Origin: Sorangium cellulosum
GTDB taxonomy: Bacteria; Myxococcota_A; Polyangia; Polyangiales; Polyangiaceae
Length of the DNA stretch: 64,000 bases
NCBI RefSeq assembly: GCF_002950945.1
Contig: NZ_CP012673.1
Span: 8,942,501-9,006,500 of the forward strand
Direction of reading: 5' to 3'
The notes beneath the pieces were generated by a model, which was not told the origin of the DNA, searched no databases, and was given only the letters and a program-made list of their open reading frames with translations. Both the position numbers and the translations under genes were made by a program. This document shows positions 26,608-35,120 of the stretch, piece by piece (positions within the stretch are counted from its first letter, which is position 1; the number at the start of each line of letters is the position of its first letter).

Positions 26608-26858
26608 CGCCGGCGCGCGTCGATCCGGGCGCGCGCCTCGCGGAGGACGTCGTCGCCGTCCACGAGCTCCACCGTCCCCGCCTCGACCTCCGTCGCTCGC
26701 CTTCGGATCTCCTCGAGCTGCTCCGGTGCGAGCGGCCAGCTCTCCTCCGGGTGGAGGCTCTCCCAGATCCTGTAGGCCACGAGCTCGCGCAGCGCTGGGG
26801 GAAGCGCGAGCGCCAGCTCGGTCAACCTGTCCACTTCGGCGGTAACGTCGGCAGGCAT
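26604..26858 (-). CDS. Addiction-module antitoxin (TIGR02574-like)
   Basis: A protein of 84 residues, small and charged. The pattern L-A-L-P-P-A-L-R-E-L-V-A-Y-R-I-W-E-S-L followed by W-x-x-E-x-L-E-E-I-R-R-R and a C-terminal D-D-V-L-R-E-A-R-A-R-I matches the putative addiction module component family that pairs with ParE/RelE toxins. It should bind and neutralise the toxin and probably represses the operon. The ATG at 26858 fits the family's usual length; the frame runs upstream without homology. The antitoxin frame is intact although the toxin is broken. Confidence 0.85.
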   Translation of the reverse strand: MPADVTAEVDRLTELALALPPALRELVAYRIWESLHPEESWPLAPEQLEEIRRRATEVEAGTVELVDGDDVLREARARIDARRR

Positions 26859-26987
26859 ACGATCCGAGCTCCTGGTGCGGAGCGTGATCCTACCACGGAC
26901 GGCGACGTCGGCGACCCACCGACGAGAGCGACCACGGACGGGCTCCACGGCGCGCATCGCAACAGCGAGCGGCCACTCCTTGAACTC

Positions 26988-27162
26988 CGGCTGCATCTAC
27001 ATCGAGCCGACCGATGTTCCGGGCTGCGAGGCGGAGGTCCTCCTCTGGCTGCGCCAGAGCGAGCTCGCCTCGGGGCTGGACGAGCACCTGGTTTCGGCGG
27101 TTCACGAATGGCTCTCCAGCGCCTGGCCCTTTCGACGGGTGTGTTATCCCGGCCGGGAGTGA
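26988..27162 (+). pseudogene. Duplicated 3' end of the GNAT-like gene
   Basis: Sequence from the C-I-Y-I-E-P codons to the stop TGA at 27160 repeats the last 175 bases of the gene at 25639-26091 at roughly 85 percent identity, up to the same C-Y-P-G-R-E ending. The 5' two thirds is missing; upstream sequence belongs to the toxin-antitoxin region. A longer frame opens at 26875, but its beginning has no GNAT character. Confidence 0.8.
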
Positions 27163-27172
27163 CGTCCGCCCC

Positions 27173-27925
27173 TCACGGCCCGCCGGCGCCACGGCTCGGC
27201 GCGCCCGCAGGCGCTGAGCCTGCGCCGGGCGGCCCGTCGCCAGGGCTCAACAGGATCGGATACACGACGCTCACGATCCCGCCCTGGGGCGCTGGAAATC
27301 GCAGGGTCGCGAGCACCTTGTCGATGCAGTCGCGCACGACCGGATCCGGGATTGTCCCGGGGTCTTCCGCCGGACCGGCAACTTTGTGTGCGCCGACCGC
27401 GCCATCCTTCTCGATCACGAAACACGCCGTGACCTTGCCCGCAAGCTTCGGATCTCGCTTCAGCCCATCTTCGTAACAGGCCCGCACCTGTCCGAAGTGG
27501 GATCGCACCTCGCTCTGGATCACGGGGGGCGGCAACCGCCCTGCCTGGGCTTGAGGCCTGCCAGCGTCCGGCCCGCTGCGGGGCGTCGCGCCGTGCTGCG
27601 GGCCCCCGGAGGCGGTCGCGGCGACCATCGGTCCGATCATGGGCGCGCAAGGGTGCGAGGCGAGCGAAGGGCTCTCCTTCGGAACGGGCGCAGCGGGGTC
27701 CGTCGCGGCAGGAGGTGACGCGGAGGGAGCCGACCCGGCGAGAGGCGCCTCGGCCGGGGCCGGCACAGAGGGTGGCGACGCCGCCGGGGCCGACGCGAGG
27801 GCGGGCGATGCCGCCGGGGCCATTGCAGCAGGCGTCGGCGCCCTCGGAGAGGCAACGGGGGGGCCCGAGGAAGAGCAGGCCGCCGCCATGGAGAGGGCAA
27901 AGAGCACCGGAACGGAAGGGCGCAT
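27173..27925 (-). CDS. AgmX/PglI C-terminal domain lipoprotein
   Basis: Length is 250 residues. A short signal peptide ends in A-A-A-C-S (Cys17), followed by about 100 residues of Pro/Ala/Ser linker. The globular end (about 130-225) has the features of the AgmX/PglI or TonB-like C-terminal domain: V-R-S-H-F-G-Q-V-R-A-C-Y-E, G-K-V-T-A-C-F-V-I, D-C-I-D-K-V-L-A-T-L-R-F-P. In myxobacteria such domains occur in gliding and energy-transducing envelope complexes. It starts just after a minus-strand TAGAGT element and is divergent from the kinase at 28067. Confidence 0.8.
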   Translation of the reverse strand: MRPSVPVLFALSMAAACSSSGPPVASPRAPTPAAMAPAASPALASAPAASPPSVPAPAEAPLAGSAPSASPPAATDPAAPVPKESPSLASHPCAPMIGPMVAATASGGPQHGATPRSGPDAGRPQAQAGRLPPPVIQSEVRSHFGQVRACYEDGLKRDPKLAGKVTACFVIEKDGAVGAHKVAGPAEDPGTIPDPVVRDCIDKVLATLRFPAPQGGIVSVVYPILLSPGDGPPGAGSAPAGAPSRGAGGP

Positions 27926-27931
27926 GGTGCG

Positions 27932-27937
27932 ACTCTA
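27932..27937 (-). promoter_or_regulatory. TAGAGT -10 element, predicted leaderless start
   Basis: On the minus strand TAGAGT is followed by CGCACC and the ATG at 27925; no Shine-Dalgarno intervenes. The spacing equals that seen at 18478 and 24672. Confidence 0.5.
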
Positions 27938-28052
27938 TCATTCCTCTGCTGGCGGAGAGCGCCTCACGCCGCGAGCCGCCCCCGCGCCCCGCGCAAACGT
28001 GCTCTCCGCCGCGCCAGCCCCGGACGCGCTCCCCGCCGCCCCGGCCTCGGGT

Positions 28053-28058
28053 GATACT
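28053..28058 (+). promoter_or_regulatory. GATACT -10-like element before kinase gene
   Basis: GATACT ends eight bases before the ATG at 28067 and the bases between are GCGCCGCG, with no ribosome binding site. It pairs with the divergent element at 27932 and again predicts a very short or absent leader. It fits the hexamer pattern less well than the others. Confidence 0.4.
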
Positions 28059-28066
28059 GCGCCGCG

Positions 28067-29551
28067 ATGCGCCAGGGAGAGGTGATCGCCGACCGCTTCG
28101 TCGTCGAGGAGCTCGTCGGCGCCGGCGGCATGGGCCAGGTCTACCGCGCGCGCGACCGGCTCTCGGGCGCCGCGGTGGCGGTCAAGGTGCTCTCCGAGCG
28201 CCGCGCCTCGGGCAAGGGCGAGGCGCGCTTCGCGCGTGAAGCCGAGGTGCTCGCCAGCATCCATCACCCCGGCATCGTCCGCTACGTGGCGCACGGCACC
28301 ACCGGCGCGGGTGTCCCCTACCTCGCCATGGAGTGGCTCGCGGGCGAGGACCTCGGCGCCCGCCTCCAGCGCCTCCCGCTCACCCTGGACGAGGCGGTCG
28401 CGCTCGTCTCCCGCGCCGCCGGGGCGCTCGCCGCGGTGCATGACCGCGGCGTCGTCCACCGCGACGTGAAGCCGAGCAACCTGTTCCTCGTCGACCGCGA
28501 CGTCGCCCGGGTCAAGCTGCTCGACTTCGGCATCGCGCTGCGGCCGGACGTCACGCGGATGACGCAGACCGGGGCGCTGCTCGGGACCGCGGGGTACATG
28601 GCGCCGGAGCAGGCCCGCGGCGCCGAGCAGGTCGACGCGCGGGCGGACGTGTTCGCGCTCGGCTGCGTGCTGTTCGAGTGCCTGACCGGCGCGCCGGCGT
28701 TCGTCGGGAAGGACGCCATCGCCGTCGTCGCGAAGATCGCGTTCGACGAGGCGCCGCGGCTCGGCGAGCTCCGCCCCGACCTCCCCGCCGCGCTCGACGC
28801 GCTCTGCGCGCGCATGCTGGCCAAGCAGCCCGATCTCCGCCCGCGCGACGGCGCGGCCGTGCTCGAGGAGCTCGCCGAGGCGCTCGCGGAGCCCGCGTCC
28901 TCCGCCGAGCCGCGGCCCGGCGGCGCGGGCGCGCGCCGGGCCGCGCTCACCCGGGGCGAGCGGCGCACGCTCGGCGTCGTGCTGGTCGGCGCCCCCCCGG
29001 CGGCGGAGCGGCCCACGGTCGAGGCGCTCGGCGCGACGCTCCGCCGGACGCAGCGCCGGACGATGGCGCTCTCCCCGGAGGACGACGCGCTCCGCAGGGA
29101 GGCGGAGGCTCACGGCGGGCGCGTCGAGCGCCTCCCCGACGGCGCCGTGGCGATCACGCTCGCCGGGGCGCAGATCCCGACCGACCAGGCCGCGCAGGCC
29201 GCCCGCTGCGCCCTCGCGATCCGCGCGTGTTACCCCGACCGGCCGATCGCGCTCGCCATGGGCAGGGCCGCCAGCGCCGGGCTCAGGCCGTGGGGCGACG
29301 CGATCGTCCGGGCCGCCGCGCTGCTCGCGCGGCACGCGCCCCCGGGCGCGCCTCACCGCCCGCCGCCGCAGGACACGGCCGCGGCGCCCCCCGCGCCCAT
29401 CGCGCTCGACGAGATGACCGCCGGCCTGCTCGACGCCCGGTTCGACGTGCGCGAGGGCCAGCTCGGGCTCTCGCTCTCGGGCGAGCGCGCGATCGCGGAC
29501 GAGGCGCACACGCTGCTCGGCAAGCCCACGCCGTGCGTGGGGCGGGACTGA
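28067..29551 (+). CDS. Ser/Thr kinase ending at the start of a missing ATPase domain
   Basis: At 494 residues, its kinase domain (about 10-275) is complete: G-A-G-G-M-G-Q-V-Y, V-A-V-K, H-R-D-V-K-P-S-N, D-F-G, A-P-E-Q. The next 200 residues look like a degenerate class III cyclase-type domain. In long myxobacterial kinases this is followed by T-P-x-V-G-R-x-x-E-L and an AAA ATPase plus TPR tail. Here the frame reads T-P-C-V-G-R-D and stops. No membrane helix is seen, so it is cytoplasmic. It may be a trimmed relic of a longer kinase or a naturally short form. Confidence 0.85.
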   Translation: MRQGEVIADRFVVEELVGAGGMGQVYRARDRLSGAAVAVKVLSERRASGKGEARFAREAEVLASIHHPGIVRYVAHGTTGAGVPYLAMEWLAGEDLGARLQRLPLTLDEAVALVSRAAGALAAVHDRGVVHRDVKPSNLFLVDRDVARVKLLDFGIALRPDVTRMTQTGALLGTAGYMAPEQARGAEQVDARADVFALGCVLFECLTGAPAFVGKDAIAVVAKIAFDEAPRLGELRPDLPAALDALCARMLAKQPDLRPRDGAAVLEELAEALAEPASSAEPRPGGAGARRAALTRGERRTLGVVLVGAPPAAERPTVEALGATLRRTQRRTMALSPEDDALRREAEAHGGRVERLPDGAVAITLAGAQIPTDQAAQAARCALAIRACYPDRPIALAMGRAASAGLRPWGDAIVRAAALLARHAPPGAPHRPPPQDTAAAPPAPIALDEMTAGLLDARFDVREGQLGLSLSGERAIADEAHTLLGKPTPCVGRD

Positions 29552-29863
29552 TCCGCGCGACCGCCGAGCGCCGCGGCGACGCGCTCCCCGAGACGGTGCT
29601 CCTCCGCTCGCTGGGGGATAGGGTAACCTTCAGGCCGTCAGTGCACCCCATGACCACAGCTTGACGCGTTGAACGTGAGCCCTCCGAACGTGACTGGCAC
29701 AGCTTTTCTCCAGGACAACGATGGTCTACAAAGTCTGTGAGAATGTCGGAGCTTGTGCGCAGATGGAGTTCCACGATGGAATCGGCTAGAATGGGCGGTG
29801 GTCAAGGCGGTGCTGGGGCGCCGTAAGGACTCCGTCTAGCAAATAGAAAGCTTGATACCGGAC
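29552..29863 (+). other. Intergenic region between two kinase genes
   Basis: These 312 bases lie between the end of one kinase and the start of the next. No ATPase-like sequence continues from the first kinase in any frame. Bases 29690-29860 are less GC-rich than the surroundings (AAATAGAAAGCTTGATACC near 29840) and probably carry the promoter of the second kinase. Confidence 0.4.
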
Positions 29864-31636
29864 ATGGACGAACTCGAACTGCAGCGCAGAGTCGGCACAG
29901 TACTGTGCGGGAAGTGGACGATCGAGCGGCTGCTGGGCTCGGGCGGTATGGCCGCCGTCTACGTCGGCGTGCACAGGATCGGGCGGCGAGATGCCATCAA
30001 GATCCTTCACCCCGAGATCGCGCGCCTGCCCGAGCTGCGTGCGCGGTTCGATCAGGAGGCGCAAGCCGTCAATCGATTCGTGCACCCCGGCGCGGTCGAA
30101 ATACACGATATCGACACGACCGCGGACGGCTGCCCGTTCCTCGTCATGGAGCTGCTCGATGGTGAGTCGATCGCCACGTACGCCAGGCGCCTGGGCAGGG
30201 TCGACGTGGCCGAGCTCCTGGCCATGGTCGACGGGCTGCTGGACGTGCTGGCAGCGGCCCATGCGCGCGGCATCATCCACCGCGACATCAAGCCAGACAA
30301 CCTGTTCCGCCTGCGCGACGGGAGTCTGAAAGTGCTCGACTTCGGCGTTGCCCGTGTCAGGCAGGCTGCGATCGACTTCGTTCGTACGCGCACTGGAACA
30401 ACGCTCGGCACGGTCGCATACATGCCACCGGAGCAAGTCAGAGGCGACGAGGTCGACGCGCGTGCCGACGTGTTCGCGGTCGGAGCGACGATGTTTCGTC
30501 TGATCACCAGGAGGCGCATCCACGAGGCAGGCTCTGACACCGAGCTGGTCGTCAAGATGGCTACGCTGCCTGCGCCGCCGCTCGCGAGCGTCGCTCCGGA
30601 GACTCCGCAGGCGGTGTGTGCCATCGTCGATCGAGCGCTCGCGTTCGATCGAGACGAGCGCTACCCGAGCGCGACGGTCATGCAGCAGGACATACGCGCG
30701 GTCTTGGCCGGTCACCCGCCCCCCTTTGCCCTGCGGTTCGGCGCGGCCCGGACCCCTGCCCCCGCGGCAGATTCGCTCAGTACCGCCACGACGGTGTGGA
30801 TCCCACAGGGCCTCGTCCCTTCATCGGCCGTATCGGTGCGCGCCTCGGGCGCCGGTGATCTGCGTCCCGCGCCGCCGCCGGCAGGCGGCATGGGGAGCGC
30901 CAACCGCGATGGCCCCACCGCCAACGTCCGGAGCGCTCCGACCCCGCAGGGCGCCCCGGGCGGCGGATCGGCCGTTGCTCCGGCTCGTGCCCCCTCATCG
31001 GCCGCATCGGCGTTCACCCAGGCGACGCAGTGGACGGCGACCACGGTAGGTGGACGGAGACTGCGATGGGCCGTGCTGGCATTCCCGCTGCTCGCCGCAG
31101 GCGTGCTCGCCGCCGTGTATTTCCGTGCGGTGAATGTCGAGCCAGACGCGAAGCCGCCGGCGGCGACCGGCGCGCAGAAACGGGCGGCCCCACCGCCCAA
31201 CAAGGCCCCCGCCGATCCGGCAGCGGATCGCCTCCTGGCAGGAGCTCCGGATCTCAGTCCCGGGAAGAAGGACGACACAAGACTTCGCCTCCCTGGCCCG
31301 CCGAGCCGCGCCGAGGAAGGGCGTAGCATGTCGCAGCGGACCAGCTGTATGCTGACAAACGACTGCCATCACGTGTGCGATGAAGCGTGCCAGATTGATT
31401 GTCAGGACGGGAGCGCCTGCAAGATCGGAGCGCGCCGAGACGCATTGGTAAACTGCGTGGGATCGGGGATCTACAAAATCTGGTGCGAAGGCGATTGCTC
31501 GATCAATTGCATCACGGGCGCCCCATGTACGGTGTACTGCACGCCTGGCGCCGATTGCATCATCGGCACGTGCCTCGGGCAGATAGAGACCTGCCCTGGC
31601 AACGTCATGGTGTGCGGAGCCCCATGCCCCGACTGA
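29864..31636 (+). CDS. Membrane Ser/Thr kinase with Cys-rich extracytoplasmic domain
   Basis: A 590-residue protein. The kinase domain (about 15-285) has G-S-G-G-M-A-A-V-Y, A-I-K-I-L, H-R-D-I-K-P-D-N, D-F-G and P-P-E-Q. A Pro/Ala/Ser linker leads to one transmembrane helix (about 400-421). Outside, a 70-residue linker ends in about 95 residues with some 18 cysteines in short steps (C-H-H-V-C, C-Q-I-D-C, C-E-G-D-C-S-I-N-C). This is a receptor-kinase layout with a disulphide-rich sensor. The ATG at 29864 is preferred to TTG at 29852. Codon third positions are less GC-biased than in neighbours. The PBP1A gene follows 93 bases later. Confidence 0.85.
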   Translation: MDELELQRRVGTVLCGKWTIERLLGSGGMAAVYVGVHRIGRRDAIKILHPEIARLPELRARFDQEAQAVNRFVHPGAVEIHDIDTTADGCPFLVMELLDGESIATYARRLGRVDVAELLAMVDGLLDVLAAAHARGIIHRDIKPDNLFRLRDGSLKVLDFGVARVRQAAIDFVRTRTGTTLGTVAYMPPEQVRGDEVDARADVFAVGATMFRLITRRRIHEAGSDTELVVKMATLPAPPLASVAPETPQAVCAIVDRALAFDRDERYPSATVMQQDIRAVLAGHPPPFALRFGAARTPAPAADSLSTATTVWIPQGLVPSSAVSVRASGAGDLRPAPPPAGGMGSANRDGPTANVRSAPTPQGAPGGGSAVAPARAPSSAASAFTQATQWTATTVGGRRLRWAVLAFPLLAAGVLAAVYFRAVNVEPDAKPPAATGAQKRAAPPPNKAPADPAADRLLAGAPDLSPGKKDDTRLRLPGPPSRAEEGRSMSQRTSCMLTNDCHHVCDEACQIDCQDGSACKIGARRDALVNCVGSGIYKIWCEGDCSINCITGAPCTVYCTPGADCIIGTCLGQIETCPGNVMVCGAPCPD

Positions 31637-31729
31637 TCGTCCCATGGCGCTCGTGCGCTGCTCTCATGGCGTCTGCGATGAGGGCGCCACGGCACGCGCG
31701 CTCAGCCCGCCGCCGCGCGGAGAATATGG

Positions 31730-34408
31730 ATGGATATGGACCGGTTCGGCCGTCGTGACGACCACGTATCCGCCTCGCACGCTGGCACGGATCCCCGCCG
31801 TGATGATGCGGAGGTGAAAGAGCCCGCGACAAAGTTATGGGTGCGCTCGCCGCAGGCCACGACGCCGACGAGCTCCGACGAGCGGGCTCGACAGGCCGAG
31901 CCGGAGCGACCGACCCTGCCGTGGTCGCCGCCGCCCGCGGGCGGCGCCGCACGGTCGTCGCCGGCCGAAGGCTCTGCGCAGCCGCCCGTACCAGGCGCGC
32001 TGCCGGTACGCCGGCTCGCGAGGGCCGCTGGTCGGATCACATCGGCGCTGCGGGTCCTGGCGAGCGTGCTAAGCCGCGCTGTGGCGGCCCGCCGACCGCG
32101 GGAGCAAGCGCATCAGCTCCGGCGAAAAGTCCAGTGGAAACGACGTTTGCGGCGATGGGCGTGGCGCCTCCTGATGGCCGCTTCGACGCTGCTGGGCCTC
32201 GGTCTTCTGGCGTTTGCTGCGCTCATCTGGCACTACGGACAAGACCTGCCGCGGACCTCGGAGCTGAAGAGCTATCGTCCGCCAGAGGTCACGCGCATCC
32301 TCGCACGCGACGGGACGCCGCTCGCGGAGCTCTTCGTCGAGCGACGCACCGTCGTTCCGATCTCCGTGGTGCCGAACAGCATGAAGCTGGCCGTTTTGGC
32401 CGCGGAGGACGCGAACTTCTACAAGCACGAGGGGCTGAACTACGTCGGCATCCTGCGGGCGCTCCTCGTGAACCTGCGGTCCGCGCAGGCCCGCCAGGGA
32501 GGCAGCACGATCACCCAACAGGTGATCAAGAACGTGCTCCTCACGCCGGAGCGCACCTTCGCGCGCAAGATCCGTGAGCTCATCCTCGCGCGCCGCATCG
32601 AACAGGAGCTCACGAAGGACGAGATCCTGGAGCTTTACCTCAACCACATCTATTTCGGGCACGGGCGCTACGGTGTCGAGGAAGCCGCGCGGTACTACTT
32701 CGGGAAGAGTGTTCGAGACGTGCAGCTCGCCGAAGCAGCCCTGCTCGCAGGCCTGGTCAAGGGGCCCAGTGTTTACTCCCCGCGCGTCGACCTCGCCCGC
32801 GCCGAGGAGCGACGCAGCTACGTGCTCCACCAGCTAGGCGATAAAGGGTTCGCCTCACGCACCGACGTGGATGCCGCCGCTCGCCAGAAGATCGTCTTGG
32901 CCCCCCCGCCGGAACACGCCGCCGAGCTGGCGCCCGAGGTCGTCGCCGAGGTCGAGCGCGCGCTGGTCGCCGCGGTCGGCCCGCAAGCCAACCGTGGTGG
33001 ATATACCGTCACGACCACGATCGATCCGAAGCTGCAGGCGGCCGCGAGGGCGGCGGTGCGCGGCAATCTCGATGCGTACGCCGCGCGCCGCGGGCTCATC
33101 GCTCCGCTGAAGCGTGGCAAGGGAGATCCGGCTCCCTTCGAAGGAGCTCCCACACAGGGCAGCGGGCGCATTTACCAGGGTGTGGTCACGAAGGCCGACG
33201 ACGTGGCCGGGACGCTCACCGTGCGCGTGGGTACGGCGGAAGGTGTCGTGAAGCTGGAGAGAGCAGCGCGCTACAATCCACGCAAGCTGCCCCCGAGCCA
33301 GTTCGCCGAGATTGGCAAGGTCGTGCGCGTCACCTTTGACGGCGGGGACCCGCGCGGCGGACGGCTGGAGCTCGCGCTCGGGCCCCAGAGCGCGCTCGTC
33401 GCCCTCGACGTCCGAACGGCCGAAGTGCTCGCGGTCGTCGGCAGCTACGACGCCGTGCGCGGCGCCCTCAATCGGGCAAGGTCGGCGCGCCGACAGCCCG
33501 CCTCCACGTTCAAGCCGATCGTGTACAGCTACGGGATCCACACGCGGGCATTCACCGCGGCGTCGATCCTCGAAACCCAACCGGCCGCTCTCGGGGGGAA
33601 ATACAGGCCCGACAACTACGACGAGAGCGACGGACAGGCGCCGCGCCGGCTGCGCGAAGCGCTTGCGAGCAGCGTCAATGTAGCCGCGGTGTGGACCCTC
33701 GAGCAGCTCGGGCCGGCCAAGGTCGCCGAGTGGGCACGATCGCTCGGAATCACTTCCAAGCTCGGCGCGGATCTGTCGCTGGCGCTCGGCGCTTATGAGG
33801 TGACGCCGTTCGAGATGGTCGCTGCCTTCAACACGTTCGCCGCAGGCGGTACGTACCGTGATCCAGTGCTCGTTCGCAGCATCATCGGCCCGGGTGGTCA
33901 GCCGCTGCCGCTGCCCAGCGCGACGCCAGCGCGCCAGGTGATGAGCGAAGCCGAGGCGTACATCATGACGAGCCTCTTGCGTTCAGTCGTCGAGTCGGGG
34001 ACAGCCAAGCGGGCGCGATCCATGAGCACGCCAGTCGCGGGCAAGACGGGCACCTCGAACGCCGCGAAAGACGCATGGTTCGTGGGCTACTCGACCGACA
34101 TCGCGTGCGCCGTCTGGACGGGCCACGATGACGCCTCTCCGCTCGGGCCCGGCGAGACGGGCGGCGCGACCTCTCTGCCGGCCTTCATGGCCTTCATGCA
34201 GGATGCGCACAAGGCGAGACCGCGTACCGACTTCGCCGCCCCGCCGGACGGGCTCGTGCGCGTGCTGATCGATACGGCGACCGGTCGACTCGCGCCGCCG
34301 GGCGCCGCGGGCGCGATCGAGGAGGTGTTCCTTGCAGGCACGGAGCCGACGACGTATGCCGAGCCATCGTGGAGCGGCGAGGCCCCTCGCATCGAGTGGC
34401 CATTTTGA
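31730..34408 (+). CDS. Class A penicillin-binding protein (PBP1A family)
   Basis: This bifunctional peptidoglycan synthase is 892 residues long. A cytoplasmic tail of about 140 basic and Pro-rich residues precedes one transmembrane helix (about 145-170). The glycosyltransferase family 51 domain has A-A-E-D-A-N-F-Y-K-H-E-G (catalytic Glu226) and G-G-S-T-I-T-Q-Q. After an OB-like insert, the transpeptidase has S-T-F-K (Ser592), S-S-V-N and K-T-G-T-S. GGAG lies eight bases before the ATG. It follows a receptor-type kinase on the same strand, and the long cytoplasmic tail offers Ser/Thr residues that the kinase could phosphorylate; that link is inference. Confidence 0.95.
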   Translation: MDMDRFGRRDDHVSASHAGTDPRRDDAEVKEPATKLWVRSPQATTPTSSDERARQAEPERPTLPWSPPPAGGAARSSPAEGSAQPPVPGALPVRRLARAAGRITSALRVLASVLSRAVAARRPREQAHQLRRKVQWKRRLRRWAWRLLMAASTLLGLGLLAFAALIWHYGQDLPRTSELKSYRPPEVTRILARDGTPLAELFVERRTVVPISVVPNSMKLAVLAAEDANFYKHEGLNYVGILRALLVNLRSAQARQGGSTITQQVIKNVLLTPERTFARKIRELILARRIEQELTKDEILELYLNHIYFGHGRYGVEEAARYYFGKSVRDVQLAEAALLAGLVKGPSVYSPRVDLARAEERRSYVLHQLGDKGFASRTDVDAAARQKIVLAPPPEHAAELAPEVVAEVERALVAAVGPQANRGGYTVTTTIDPKLQAAARAAVRGNLDAYAARRGLIAPLKRGKGDPAPFEGAPTQGSGRIYQGVVTKADDVAGTLTVRVGTAEGVVKLERAARYNPRKLPPSQFAEIGKVVRVTFDGGDPRGGRLELALGPQSALVALDVRTAEVLAVVGSYDAVRGALNRARSARRQPASTFKPIVYSYGIHTRAFTAASILETQPAALGGKYRPDNYDESDGQAPRRLREALASSVNVAAVWTLEQLGPAKVAEWARSLGITSKLGADLSLALGAYEVTPFEMVAAFNTFAAGGTYRDPVLVRSIIGPGGQPLPLPSATPARQVMSEAEAYIMTSLLRSVVESGTAKRARSMSTPVAGKTGTSNAAKDAWFVGYSTDIACAVWTGHDDASPLGPGETGGATSLPAFMAFMQDAHKARPRTDFAAPPDGLVRVLIDTATGRLAPPGAAGAIEEVFLAGTEPTTYAEPSWSGEAPRIEWPF

Positions 34409-34438
34409 GCCTCGGTCAGCTCGGGGGCCCTGGCCGCT

Positions 34439-34457
34439 CGGCGGCGCAGCGCCGCCG
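34439..34457. terminator. Hairpin between convergent genes
   Basis: CGGCGGC-GCAGC-GCCGCCG forms a perfect seven-base-pair stem with a five-base loop. It lies 30 bases after the PBP1A stop and 90 bases beyond the end of the leftward lipoprotein gene. There is no T-run, so factor-independent termination is not assured. Confidence 0.5.
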
Positions 34458-34548
34458 CGCCCGCTCGGATTCATGGGCGTCCGGCCCCGGTGCACAGGGC
34501 GGATGTTGGCGTGCATTGCGCGGGTGGACCCGCGCAACTCCGTGCCTA

Positions 34549-34995
34549 CTACACCCCGTCTGTCGTGCACACCGCCCCGGGCTCGCAGTGGACCACGCAG
34601 TCTCCCGAGCCGGGACACCGCACGTCGCAGTCACCCCTGCAGACCACATCACAGTCGCCCGACCCGGTGCACTCCACGGTGGAGCCATCGCCGACCGTGA
34701 GCGCACAGTTGCCCGAGCCGGTGCAGGCGATGGCGCAGTCAGCGCCGCAGTCGAAATCGCAGCTTCCGGAGCCGGCGCACTGGAGATCGCAGTCTGCGCC
34801 GCAGAAGATCGCGCAGTCGCCGGACGAGGGGCAAACGCACTCAGCTCCGTCGCACTCGCACGTTGGTCCCTCGATGGGGTCGCCGATCGTACAGTCGTCT
34901 TCGTATGGGTCATCGCCGCATGCGGCGATTCCGCCCCACAGGAGAGCGAGGAGCGATAGAGCAACGACGTGGTGGGTACGAATGTGCTGGCGCAT
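34549..34995 (-). CDS. Cys-repeat lipoprotein
   Basis: A 148-residue protein. The signal peptide ends at the lipobox I-A-A-C-G. The mature part is almost wholly a repeat of short steps such as G-S-G-x-C-x-x-x-C and G-A-D-C-x-x-x-C, with about 28 cysteines. It would form a small disulphide-stacked rod. Start at 34995 has GGAGG directly upstream. The same Cys-step style occurs in the outer domain of the kinase at 29864-31636, suggesting a related fold. No function is known. Confidence 0.85.
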   Translation of the reverse strand: MRQHIRTHHVVALSLLALLWGGIAACGDDPYEDDCTIGDPIEGPTCECDGAECVCPSSGDCAIFCGADCDLQCAGSGSCDFDCGADCAIACTGSGNCALTVGDGSTVECTGSGDCDVVCRGDCDVRCPGSGDCVVHCEPGAVCTTDGV

Positions 34996-35120
34996 GATCC
35001 TCCGATCGGCGTGGATGAAGTGCAGTGACGGGACCGACGGCGCCCGCCGAGCTTCGGTGACGGTTTGTGGCTCGCCTGTGCTCCAGGCCCTCCCGGAGAA
35101 CGAGGCAGGAGCTGCCGCGG

